A stretch of 64,000 nucleotides of DNA, from assembly GCA_958510825.1 (NCBI GenBank), contig OY294046.1, forward strand, positions 52,415,664 to 52,479,663, in the 5' to 3' direction. The notes below the pieces were generated by a model, which was not told the origin of the DNA, did no database searches, and worked only from the letters and a program-made list of their open reading frames with translations. Both the position numbers and the translations under genes were made by a program. Of this stretch, positions 46,633 to 59,000 are shown in pieces (positions within the stretch are counted from its first letter, which is position 1; every line of letters starts with the position of its first letter). The DNA comes from Brachypterus glaber. Taxonomy: Eukaryota > Arthropoda > Insecta > Coleoptera > Kateretidae.

Positions 46633-47211
46633 TTAGATGTACAAAATTATCTTAACGGTGAGTTGCTTATTATATGACAGGTTATATTATTTGAGGTTAT
46701 GTATAAGAACCGTCATTTATTGACAATCGATGTTGCCTTTTGCAAAAACGAATAAAAATTGCTATTGACATCAGTGCATTCAGCTGATTTATTACTAGAA
46801 GTAGAAGAAGAAATAAACGTATATTTACATCATTAAAAAAACCGCTGTACTACTTTTTTATGTCACGGATAGTATGTTATTTTATCAGAGTTTTTCTTCT
46901 AGGCCGATAAAACGATTCTAAAAATTATAATACTATGATTTTTTTAAATTTTATTATTATTCTATCTAATTTGGTCCAAATTCTAATCATAATTAATACT
47001 TTAGACTTTAAACATTTTATGTAAAATTCTATTTAGTCAAAGGACCACGCAGGTTTTATAGGAAACATGAGGTTTGGCTAAATTATCTTAAAATTTTTAC
47101 ATTTTTAAGTCAAAATAAAAACAAACTAATTTTTTTTTAAAGAATATTTGAAGCCAATATACCTACAAAATGTGCAGGGTACTTAAAAGTATATAATAAA
47201 ATTTAATATTT
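46633..47211 (-). other. Sequence downstream of ST6Gal, probable 3' UTR
   Basis: Minus-strand transcripts of ST6Gal would run into this region after the stop at 47212. A candidate AATAAA signal on the minus strand lies at 46950-46955. There is no other coding sequence. Confidence 0.35.
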
Positions 47212-47459
47212 TCATATATCACAATTTAGGTTTCTAAAACCTGGAACTCTCACGAAACCAGTCTGAAAAACCTGAAAATCTGAGGCAACATTTAAATGGT
47301 AAGTAAGCAGTTTTTCAGCAGCTAAAGGATGCCACACACCAAAAGTACATGCCGCATTTTCTTCAGGATCGTAATAATGGCACCTTTTTGTTACTCTAAC
47401 GGAGGGAATGTATTCGAATATATCGACGAAGTTACAAAATGGCAGTAGAATATCTAAAC
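47212..47459 (-). CDS. ST6Gal: ST6Gal exon 5 (residues 360-441), motifs S, III and VS
   Basis: It begins after TTTTGATTTTAG and encodes LDILLPFCNFVDIFEYIPS (C368), RCHYYDPEENAAC (C386, C397), WHPLAAEK (H403, E408) and the end VPGFRNLNCDI (C439), then TGA. The final cysteine near the C-terminus is typical of ST6Gal. Confidence 0.95.
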
Positions 47460-50065
47460 CTAAAATCAAAATATATAATTAAAACTTGAAAGTTACGACA
47501 CGAAGTTTTTTTTTGGTCCTTAATACACAGAGAAATATTTACTAAAAACAAGCATGTTATATTCAGATGGCTCAAAAGTTTGTTTATCCACAAGCATGTA
47601 CTTTAAAGAAAAAGTAGCTTACCAATAATTACACTGTGCGACAAAATCGAGGTTGATCTTTTAGGCAAGAGATCTGTCAGCGTCATTCGAAAATATAGGT
47701 CTAATATAGTCGAGTTCCCGAGGGGTTTCGCTACTTTAGGTCATTTAAGCGATTTTTTTTTTAATATAAAGTTTTCAGCTCACGCTAATATACAAGACCC
47801 ATTTTTCCTAGTTAGCGTTTCATAACTTTAGGAGGTGAATTCCTATCAAAAGGCATAAAAAAAGTTCATATAAACTTATGTTCAAAAATGCTTCGTAAGG
47901 GAATTGGTCCTTCAGTGACAGGCCCGCAAATTAGATTTTCGTTTAATATCTCGGGAACCCTTTGAGCTACAGAAATGAGTTTATGCATGTGTTTTTATAT
48001 TAATAAAGCCTATTAACATATGCTAGTTTCATGTGGTAATTTTAGCCAGGGGCGGGCCAAACTGGAAGGCCCAAGCACTTTTTGCCCAATTCTTTTTTCA
48101 TCTTAACTTTTTTGCTGTTCTTTTATGTATATTAATTCGCTGAAAAAAGAATTGGGTAAAAAACTGCTTGGGCCTTCCCGTTTGGCCCGCCCTTGGCTAA
48201 AATTAAAACATGAAAATAGTATAGATTAAAAACACATGCATAAACTTATTTCTGTAGCTCAAAGGGCCTGTCACTGAAGGGCCGTAGCTCCCCTGCCAAT
48301 CATTTTTGAACATAAGTTTATATAAACTTTTTTCATGTCTTTTGATAGGAATTCACCTCCCAAAGTTATTAAAAGCTAACTTAAAAAATGGGTCTTGCAT
48401 ATTAGGGTGCGTTGGAAACTTTAATTAAAAAAAATCGCTTAAAGGACCTAAGTAGTGAAACCCCTTGGGGATCCGACTATAGTGGTCCTAAATTTAAATA
48501 ATAAAATTTCTTGTATTGACTTTTAGAGAAACTTAAATGAAAGGTGGCAAGTAGTAGTACTTTAACTAATTTCTTGTAAATACTAAGTACTAAGTACTAA
48601 TTAAACTTTAAACCAATTATTGATTTTTTTTTAATTAGTTATACACGGTGTGTGGCTCGATGGTTTAACCTCGACTTTAAAAAAACTCACTTTTTTTTCA
48701 TATTCTATTTATTTATGATAAAACTAACAATTTATGACCAAAAATTAAATCTTCTATCGGGCATCTTTTTATTTGACAAAATGTCCATTATATTCCAAAA
48801 AAAAAAACGGATTCCGATTGGCTTATACGATTGTATCTCAGTAACGGCTTACCGAATCAAAAATATTGTTATTATCAAAAATAGAGCTTATTAAATTCTC
48901 TATAATTCTTATTCTATTCTTTTTTGTGTATCTTTAATCGTTTTGTTTTAATAAAGCGTCAAATTAAAATATATAAATATTTTTTTTAATTTAATTTATT
49001 ATTGAACAAGGTATTATTTTGTAGGTGTCCCAGAATGTTTCAAAAATCTTTTAGGAGTGATCATATCTCGTCAAAATAATGCTACAAGTTTATATAACAT
49101 TTTTGGCTACAGCCCCCCCTACTCTGAGATATTTGCCCCCCAAAGATGAAATAGAAAAATCAATTTTTTTTGGATAACATTTTTACTTTTTAATATTTTT
49201 TAACATTTTTTTTAGGGTTTTTTAAGAAAATTAATGCGCATCGAACGAACGCAGCAAGATTTTAGTATTTTAGTAAGATCGGAGGGAAGGACAATTGAAC
49301 AGACTGGGGTGTGTAAGTTTTTGGGAGTACAATTGGACTCAACTTTGACATGGGTTCCCCACATTGAAGGACTACTAAAAAACCTGGCTACCAAGATGTT
49401 TTGTGTACTTCAACTACGTAATGCAGTAAGTAAACCTGCACTTTTAAGTTTTTATTATGGCTGTGTGAACTCTCTTTTTGCGTATGGCCTATTGTGTTGG
49501 GGCAATTGTATACATGTAGACAAGGTTTTCCTAATGCAAAAAAGAATAGTCCGTTTTATGTTTAATGTGTCTTTTGGTGAGTCATGCAAACCTATTTTTA
49601 TTGAAAATGGTATTATGACATTGTATGGAATGTATATGCTTCAAAGTGTCCTGCATGTTAAAAAACATGAACATGAATTTCCCACTTGTGGAAAGGTAAA
49701 TAGGTACGTCACCAGAAGTGAGAATGTTTTATATGTCCCTGCATATAATTACCTTCAAGTTAAAAATGGACCCACTATGACGTCCATAAGCCTATTCAAC
49801 AATTTACCCCAAGACTTAAAAAACATTGGCAGCTTCAGACAATTTAAATCTGCAGCAAAAACATTTTTTAAACAAAATTGTTTCTATTCTATTAAAGAAT
49901 TTTTAGATAAAAAGTTTTAATGTTTTTTTAAATATGTATTTTTTATTTTAAATGTGCATGTATTACATGTAATGTGTTTTTTTCTTTTTTTTAATTATTT
50001 ATATTTTTGTGACATTTATTCTTTGTAAATATGACATTATCCTAAACTTTCGTCTTATGGAAATA

Positions 50066-50099
<34 letters not shown>

Positions 50100-53000
50100 T
50101 TAACAAAAGTTTCGAAAGTTATCAGAAAAGCCAGGGGCAGACTTCCGTTATGGTTCCAACCCCTTAAGTTTTTTAGGGTAACAAATTTTAAAATTATTAC
50201 TTTTTTTACATTCTGTAAGTAATTTTGATCAAAAAAGTAATTAACGCAAAATTCGATAAAATGAAGTGTTTCCGAGAAAAAGGCACATTTTTAATCCAAA
50301 GGCAGGAGGAATGTAAACAAATATTTTTATATTATTTTAAAAATGCTATAAATTATTTTAAAAATGTTTGTATCTTATCAAAATGAAATAAAAAGGTCAT
50401 ATGAAATATTTGACAGGGCCCCCTCCTTTGAGATATTCGGCCCTTAGATTTGATTAAAATTTTTCATGCCAATATTTTTAACATAATTTCAACGCTTTAT
50501 TACAACAAAACGGTTAAAGATATCAAAAAAAAAATAGAATAAGAATTATAGAAAATTTAATAAGCTCTATTTTTGATAATAACAATATTTTTAATTCGGT
50601 AAGCCGTTACTGAGATACAAGCGTATAAGCTAATCGGAGTTGTTTTTTTTTATTTAATAGACATTTTGTCAAATAAAAAAAAATAGCCCGATAGCAGATT
50701 TAATTTTTGGTCATAAATTGTTAGTTTTATCATAAATAGAATATGAAAAAAAAATGAGTTTGTTTAAAGTCGAGGTTAAAGCAATCTAAAACAAGAATTT
50801 GTAATAAAATCATCAATAAAATAAATTTTAAATAATTACAAACACTTCATATTACAACAAGTATATCGTCTTATAAATTTCAGGACGTCGTATCTCATTT
50901 TTTTTCGATTTTGAGATTTTGGATTTAAACGCTTTATATTATTAATTTACATCTAAAAAATAAGTTTCACCTGCTATTTTTTAAATAACAAAAATATAAG
51001 CAAAATAGTAACGTCGAATCTTAGATGATTACAGATTAATAAATTTTAAAACCTCGAATCTCTTAAATCTATTTAACTGACTTGGAACGCATCTTTTGCA
51101 TATATATTTTGTTCTATGAATCCACCGATCAGCTGATCGGTGTTTGAATCAACCTTGGCAAAATGACAGTTTGAATAACACTGCGCATGCGATGCAAGAG
51201 GTGCGTTCCGCTAATAATGTTTCAAAGCTCGTATCTTAAATTTTTTTATTAATTTTGAGCATCAAAATAAACATTAGGTTTTTATTTGTATTTATTTATT
51301 TTATACACAATAAAATGACTTAAGGTAAGTTAATCATTAAAAATGTATTAAGTTTATATTAGAAAAGTACATTTTCAACCTATGAATAATGCGAAAAAGA
51401 GTTATTTCTCATTCCTGTAAAGTTGTCTTTTTTGAGATACGACGTCCTGAAATTTACAAGACGATATAACACAAGTATTTGTAATAAAATAAATCAATAA
51501 GATAAATTCTAAATAATCACAAATACTTGAAATTAATTATTTTTCTCTATGTATAAAGTTGAACCAAATTATTGAATTTTTTTAAATAAGTTAAATGTGT
51601 TTATATTGTCTTTATACTTGCAACAAGAATATAACACAAGTATCAAAACTAATTCATATAACATTTTTTCTGTGTATTTTACCTAAAAATCCTGAAGATG
51701 GAGGATTTTTCCTAAGCCTACTAGGAGAATTTTCCTGCATAAAGTCCCAAATATCCCAAAGCGATTTTGGATTCATCAAAAAAAATCTGGACTTTAAATT
51801 CCGTTTTCTGAACTCCATATAATTTGGAAAAAGATTAAAATCTGGATATTTTAACCACTGCTCTATCCCAGCTGTATAGTTGCTAGGGTCCCAGGCGATT
51901 AGGGTGATATTTTTGTAGAGATTAGATTGTAAGAATTTAAACTGACTTTTTGTCACAACCTGAGAGTTGAGAATGCGAATTGTGGTTTTTGAACCCACAT
52001 CGTTTTCGAAACCTCTGGTTGGTGCATGGTTAAACCGAAGTACCAAATCATGGGAATCTAAAAATAAACGAACCATAAATTCCACCAATTCTTTACCCGA
52101 AGAATAGCTTGCGTTAGTAAAAAAATTGAAAACATATTTATTGATTTTTTACGTTCTCGACGTTTCATATCCAAAAAAAAAATGATATTTGTAAAAAAAA
52201 ACTGTCGTTCGGTCTGTCCGTCTCTCCGGGGAATTTGTGACCACGATAACTCAAGAACGCTTTGAGCTAAAGAGATTAAATTTGGACCATAGGTTCCTTA
52301 TCCAAAGTTATAAGCTGGGATTTTCGTAAAAATCGGGGTTAATCCCACCCCACCTCCTTACCCAAAGGAGGTGGAGTGGGGTAAAAACATTTTTTTTTTA
52401 ATTTTTTTATTAAAAATCAAAATAAATTTTCTGGATTGCAGAAGATTTTAAATTTGGTTTTATAGTAAAAAAAATAGGTCTTTCAATTGATCAATATATT
52501 TTGTTTTTTAAAAACCTAAAAATGAACTGGCGTCAAAACTTTTTAAGTGCGCGCTCGAGCCTTAAAACATACAAAACTTAGTTTTAACATACTTTTAAAA
52601 TTAACTTTCTCTTTTAATGGATTTAATTTAAATCGCATTCGTTTAATTAAAAATAAATTTAAAATTAGCATAGTTTTGCCAAAATAAGTCTTTTTCATTC
52701 CGCTCTCGCGGAACCGTCATCCTCACCTAACGGCTCATAAAAAGCAGTGAAATTCTGGTTATTATTCATAAACGAAGAAAATAACTATGAAAACATGCAC
52801 ACACACACATAGATACAGGGTTATTCAGAAATAAGTTCGAGAAACTTAAGAGTGTTTCTACGTAAAAAATATGAAAAAAAGTTCCCATAAAGGTAGGTCT
52901 TGAAATGAGCCCTAAGGGAGTTACGACCCTCCTAAGGGTACATCTAAAAAGTACTTTTCATTTAATATTTTTGGAACCCTATAAACCACAGTAACGAATT

Positions 53001-56000
53001 TTTGCACATGCCTTAGCATTGATAGAGGCTATCATTTCATGTAATTTTTATTTAGTAACTAACCAGGAACGTGCAAAATGGGGTGCGATGTCACTTTTTG
53101 CCCCAAACTTTTTTATCCGTAGATTTTTTGATATTTTCTCAATAAAATATTAATATTTAATTAAAAATACATAAAAAAAGGTACTCTTTATGTAACACCG
53201 TAGAGCCAACCGTTTTCGAGAAAATTGCAAAAGGCAATTTCACGTTCTGAGCATCAAAAATAGGAACTAAAAAATGCACCAAATTGGTGCCACCAATAAA
53301 AATTTCAATGCTACAGGATGATTCTACATTAAAAACTGTGAAAAAAAGCTCGTATAATCTAGGCTTGGAAATCAGTTTTTAGAGTACCGCGCGTGGCCTC
53401 ATAAGGAATAACACTTTATAAGCTACGCGTAGCTTCCTTGAAAGCGATTTGTAGATATTTATGTATGGGAAGTTTTTTTCGTAGTTTTTAATATAGAATC
53501 ACCCTGCAGTATTAAAATTTTTATTGATGAATTTTTTTAGTTCTTATTTTTGATGCTCTTTAATTGCAATTTTCTCGAAAACGGTTGGCTCTACGGTGTT
53601 ACATTAAAAGGACCTTTTTTATGTATTTTTAATTAAAGATTAATATTTTATTGACAAAATGTTAAAACATCTACGGATAAAAAAAATTGGGGCAAAAAAG
53701 TGACATCGCCCCCATCGTCCCTGATTAAAATTGCTAAAGAAAAATTACATGAAATGATAGCCTCTATCTATGGTAAGGCATGTGCAAAAATTTGTTACTG
53801 TGGTTTATAGGGTTCCAGAAATATTAAATAAAAACTACTTTTTAGATGTACCCTTAGCTCCCTTAGGGCTCATTTCCTGACCACCCTTTATAGGAACTTT
53901 TTTTCATATTTTTTAACGCAGAATAACCTCTTAAATTTCTCGAACTTATTTCTGAATAACCCTGTATGCATATATGTATGTTTTGTGTTTATTTTCAACG
54001 TTTATGACTCCGGATTTTCGGAGTATGGTGATAAGTTATCACTGTCTATCAATGTCCGTAGACGCTATATCATAAAAATTCTGTAATACCTAAGTACGAC
54101 TAATTATTTCCAATATTTTAAAAGTTAAATATTGATAAAAGATACAAAATATAAGTACGCACGTAATTGCTTAGTAATAGATAAAAAGCGTTATTCCCCA
54201 AAAACTATAGTATATTTAGTGCTTCATTAACATCGACAAATATTGATTTAGTTAGATAAAACCATATAGGACCTTAAACTAATTTTTGTTTTACCTTGAC
54301 TTGATAAAATATTTTTTTGTAAATACAGTACAATTAATTAAAAATAAACAAAATAAATAATAACGAATAATAATGGTATAAAATAAAATAATATTTTATA
54401 AATAATAATAAATAACACGGCCACAGAAAAAATAATTAATATCCAGAGACTAGACCAATGCATTTTTATATTTTTGGGGTCGCTGAAACCGAATCTGATC
54501 TCAGAATTGCTTCATCAGATCCCAATTTTTTCTCCCCATAAAAACATCTGAATTTTAGGAATTTTCGCACCCTTTTTTAAGTGTAGAAAACAATTGTGAC
54601 CTATTGGAGCAACTCTGAGGTCAGATTCGGTTTCAGCGACCCCGAAAATATAAAAATGCGTTGGTCTAGTCCCTGGCACTTATTTTTTTTTTATTTTTTT
54701 TTTTTGGTTGGCACAAAAAAGTCCAAACCTTAAAAAATTATGTGCCAGAGACTAGACCAACTCATTCTTATATTTTCGGGGTCGCTGAAATCGAATCTGA
54801 GATCAGAATTGCTCCATCAGATCATAATTTTTTTGAACACTTAAAAACGCCCTTTTTTAAGTGTAGAAAAAAATTGCAATCTGATAGAGCAATTCTGAGG
54901 TTAGGTTCGGTTTTAGCGACCCCGAAAATATAAAAATGCATTGGTTTAGTCTTTGGATATTATTTTTTTTGTGTTGATGTGTAATAAATAACTTATATTA
55001 TATATTTTACTATTAAAATAGTTCTTATTTGACAAAAAAAAAGAAACAATTTTGCACGGATTTTCCATCATTTAAAAATTTTAAATAAGAAATTAGAAAT
55101 AATATTATGTTTCAAAAATAATTCTAGTGAATTATTATAATGAATTGTGGTAAAGAATTCACAGAAAAACAAAATGGGTAACAAGAAATCAAATATAATA
55201 CAAATAAAATTTGTAATTAACTTGAATCAAAACGCATCGCAACTTAACTCCTCAAATTGTTACTAATTATTCTCGATAAATATTTTTTTTTCACTATTTT
55301 ACAAGTACAAAGAACAGCCCGGAGAAAAAAGTTGATGTATGATAACACAGGCCGCAAAAAATATTCTTATGTATTTTTCACTGCTGAAACCGCTACCCCT
55401 ACATACACGTCCGGATTTTTCTCTACAGCCGCACTAAGCCACCAAACGGAAAAAAGTGACCAACATTATTTTATTGTATATTTCAACTTTAAATGATTAG
55501 TAAGATATAAAAAATATGCTTTTTTTAATTTTTTTAATATTTTCCATTGAAGAATTTAGAGTAAAAAGGAAAAAAAACGGTAAAAAATAACCAAAATTAT
55601 TTTATTGTGTATTTTAACTTTAAATAATTACTAATCATTGATTAGTAACACATAACAAAACAGTTTTTTTAATTTTTTAATATTTTAATAATAATAATAA
55701 TAAATTCATTAATGTGAAATATTAAAAAATTAAAAACCATAACTTTTATGTCTTACTAATCATTTAAAGTTGAAATACACAATAAAATATTTTTGGTTAT
55801 TTTTTCCCCGTTTTTTTTTTTACTCTAAATCATTTAATAGAAAATGTTAAAAAAAATTAAAAAACATACTTTTTATGTCTTTAATTATGGTCACTTTTTT
55901 CCGTTTGGTAGCAAAGTGCGGCTGTAGAGAAAAATCCAGACGTGTAGGTGCTAAACTGAGTTCGGATTTGGTTTCAGCGGGCGAAAATACATAGGAATAT

Positions 56001-59000
56001 CATGGTCCTATCCATGGCGCAGACCACTTTTATTTTTTGTGGGCCTATGATATTTATAATTATGTGTAGATTTACCAAAAGTTAAGTAGAATTAGGCATA
56101 CCAGACATGATCATACATAATTATGCTTAGTGTTATTATAACCTTGTCAGTTTTTTTAAGAAATAGATAACGCTGCGATAACAGCACCGGCCCACAAAAA
56201 ATAAAAATTATCTGTGCTGGGTTTGTGACCCACCTATTCTTATAGGACATCCCATGGAAGCTTATTTTGGGAACTCTGGAAACTCCCTGGGGGTAATTTT
56301 TTTGCCTGAGACGTTTGTATTGATTACTCGAACCCTTTATGTCAAAACTTCTTATGCATACTTAATTATGTACGATCAAACCGGGTCAAAATTCATACGG
56401 GGTCAAACCCAGACATGATCATACATAATTATGCTTAGTGTTATTATAAGCTTGTAAGTTTTTTTATGAAATAGTCCATTAAAAAAATTAATTTTCGAAA
56501 ATAAATAACGCTGCGATAACAGCACCGGCCCACAAAAAATAAAAATTATCTGTGCTGGGTTTGAGACCCACCTATTCTTATGTATTTTGGGATGTATTGC
56601 GGGACCGCAAGGGCGGATTTAAGAGGGGGAAAGGGGGACCATGCCCCCCAGCCAGATATATTAGCATAGAAATACCTTAAAAATTATATTTTTGGTGAAT
56701 GCACAAATTTTTGGATGGATGGCCCCCTCCCTTAAAATGAAATAAATTCGCCCCTGCGGGACCGCCATACTCACCTGCCGGCTCATATGACAAAGGAGAC
56801 TACCGAGATTGGCCTGTTGAAGATAAGTTACAATGTTAAAACCACTAATGGTTTTCAAGGGACACAAAGCAATCTGCGGGAAAACTCTTTTGAAAACTTG
56901 TTTTTGTCTTTATATCATAAATAACTATTATGAATGGTTTACCCAGTCAGAATTATTTGGCACATTTCTTTTCGTTGGTTAACCCTCCGTTAACGAGGTA
57001 GGGGTCTGACAAACCCCAATGAGTTTATTTTAAACAAAAAAAATATTTAGTCTAATTCTATGGGAACGTCCCCTCGTCTATCTAAAACACTTCAAGGCTC
57101 ATTCCGTATATTGCGCTCAGTTTTGAGAGAAACCGTTGCAAAATAGGAGTGAGTAAAAGTGAGTAAATGTCTCTGGGACCCACATGGTTAATGGTGTCCC
57201 AAATTTATCATATTTTAACATTTTACAATTTTTTTAAGTTAAAATATGCTAGATATTGCTTATAATTTATTACCAAGTTACTATTTTATACATATTTTGC
57301 TGGCTGAAACTTATTTCAGTCAGAAAAATATTTGTTGATGGCTGACTAACATTATTTATTCATTTTTCTTATGTTTGAATGAATATAATAGCAACCATTT
57401 TTTTCACAATTAAATTTGTTTGAACGTAACGTTTTTAATAAAGTTTCTCAGAATATTCAGAAAATGAGTTTTTTGTTTTTTTTATAATTTTTTAAGTAAA
57501 GTTTATTACATATTTAATTATCATAGAAACATTTTTGTTGAAACAAATTGTGTTTATTGTTTTCTGTGTATTTTATATTTGGGGTTTAATAAACCCCACG
57601 TGGTTAATAACGTTATTTTTTTCCACCTGGTTAACGGAGTTAGTTAAGTGTTAATGACTGGATAAACTAGCCTTTACTTACCTATCAGGGCTCCTAATTT
57701 TGAATCTTTCAAAGCCCCTGAACTGGCTACTATCGCACAACTATTAAACCTCTTATTCTCAAATAGATTTCTTTTAGGAATGTAGTCACGTAAAGGATGA
57801 GATTCAATATCGCTTCGTTTTACTGTTTTTATATTTACTCTTTTTAAATCACATAACAGTTTTTTTGAATCTTTGTTCATGAAATTACCTAAAAAAATTT
57901 TTTGCTTTAATTAAAAAACAAAATAAATCTAATATAGATATACAAATTTAAGTATAAAAATCCCGGCACTTTCAGCTTTTTAAAAGTATACATATATGTA
58001 TACTTTATAAAGGCATATCGACAGGCTCGCATAAGAACGTAATACATAAGAATGCGATGCAAGCTTCTGGATATGCCTTAAACAAAACAAAACTATGTAT
58101 CTAAATATTATTGTAAAATAGTAAATATAAAATAAAAAAAAAAAAATTTTAATTTACATCCTTAGCTAGCTGTACTAGCCGCCGATAACTAGCTGCCGAT
58201 AGGTACCGATAACTAAGTATACTACTCTACTGATAACCTTTCCTATACTCCGTGGTTGAAATACAATGCATTGACTAATACCTAAAACGAACTATGCTGC
58301 TCTCGTATACGGAGTTCCCCTGAGACGAAGTTACGCGAATCGCACTCGAATTGATATGATCTTCACCTTTTACCACAATTTCGCAAATGAGTCACTGCGA
58401 TGTATTTCAGACACAGATAATATATAAAAATGTCTAGATGCCTACCCCTTTGGCCTTGAAAGTTGACGTCATATGGATTTTCTAACCCCACTTTTAAAAT
58501 ATTACTCTCATCAGTAAACACCCTTCTTAATTCTTTAATAATATTATCTTTATAATGTTCTGTCTTTTTATCACATATTTCGTTGGAGTCATTTTTAACA
58601 CAGGCATACTTTTTATTATCTATAACAAAATCTTTGGACTGCAAATTAGGAAATCTTGGGCGGCTGTTTTTAATCAAAGTTGTGTTTTCATCGTTTATGG
58701 CGTGCCTAACTCTTATTTTTGTCTAAAAAAAAAGAGAAATGCATATAACAGTTTTCTTAATATTGATAATATTAATAAGATTATTATATTCTTTCAGTTA
58801 CCTCAGTTGGTAATACTGTTTTTGAAGTCTTACTAGTCGTATAACCGGGTATAAAACCCCTATTATATTCGTATATTTGTTGATCGTACGAAACTGATGT
58901 AGTTCCAGAAAATTTATCTGATTTAATCCAATATTGTGACCATAATAGATACATATATCCACACATTCCAAAAAATATCAAATTTATAAAAACCCATATC

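Larger units (their letters stand above)
48664..50780. mobile_element. Foldback element split by a non-LTR retrotransposon fragment
   Basis: The left arm (TTTAACCTCGACTTTAAAAA at 48664 through TAGAGCTTATTAAATTCTCT near 48890) pairs with the right arm ending AAAGTCGAGGTTAAA at 50780. Weaker inverted similarity continues inward (CTACTCTGAGATATTTGCCC near 49120 against CTTTGAGATATTCGGCCC near 50428, in altered orientation). A non-LTR fragment occupies the middle. The whole lies in ST6Gal intron 4. Confidence 0.65.
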
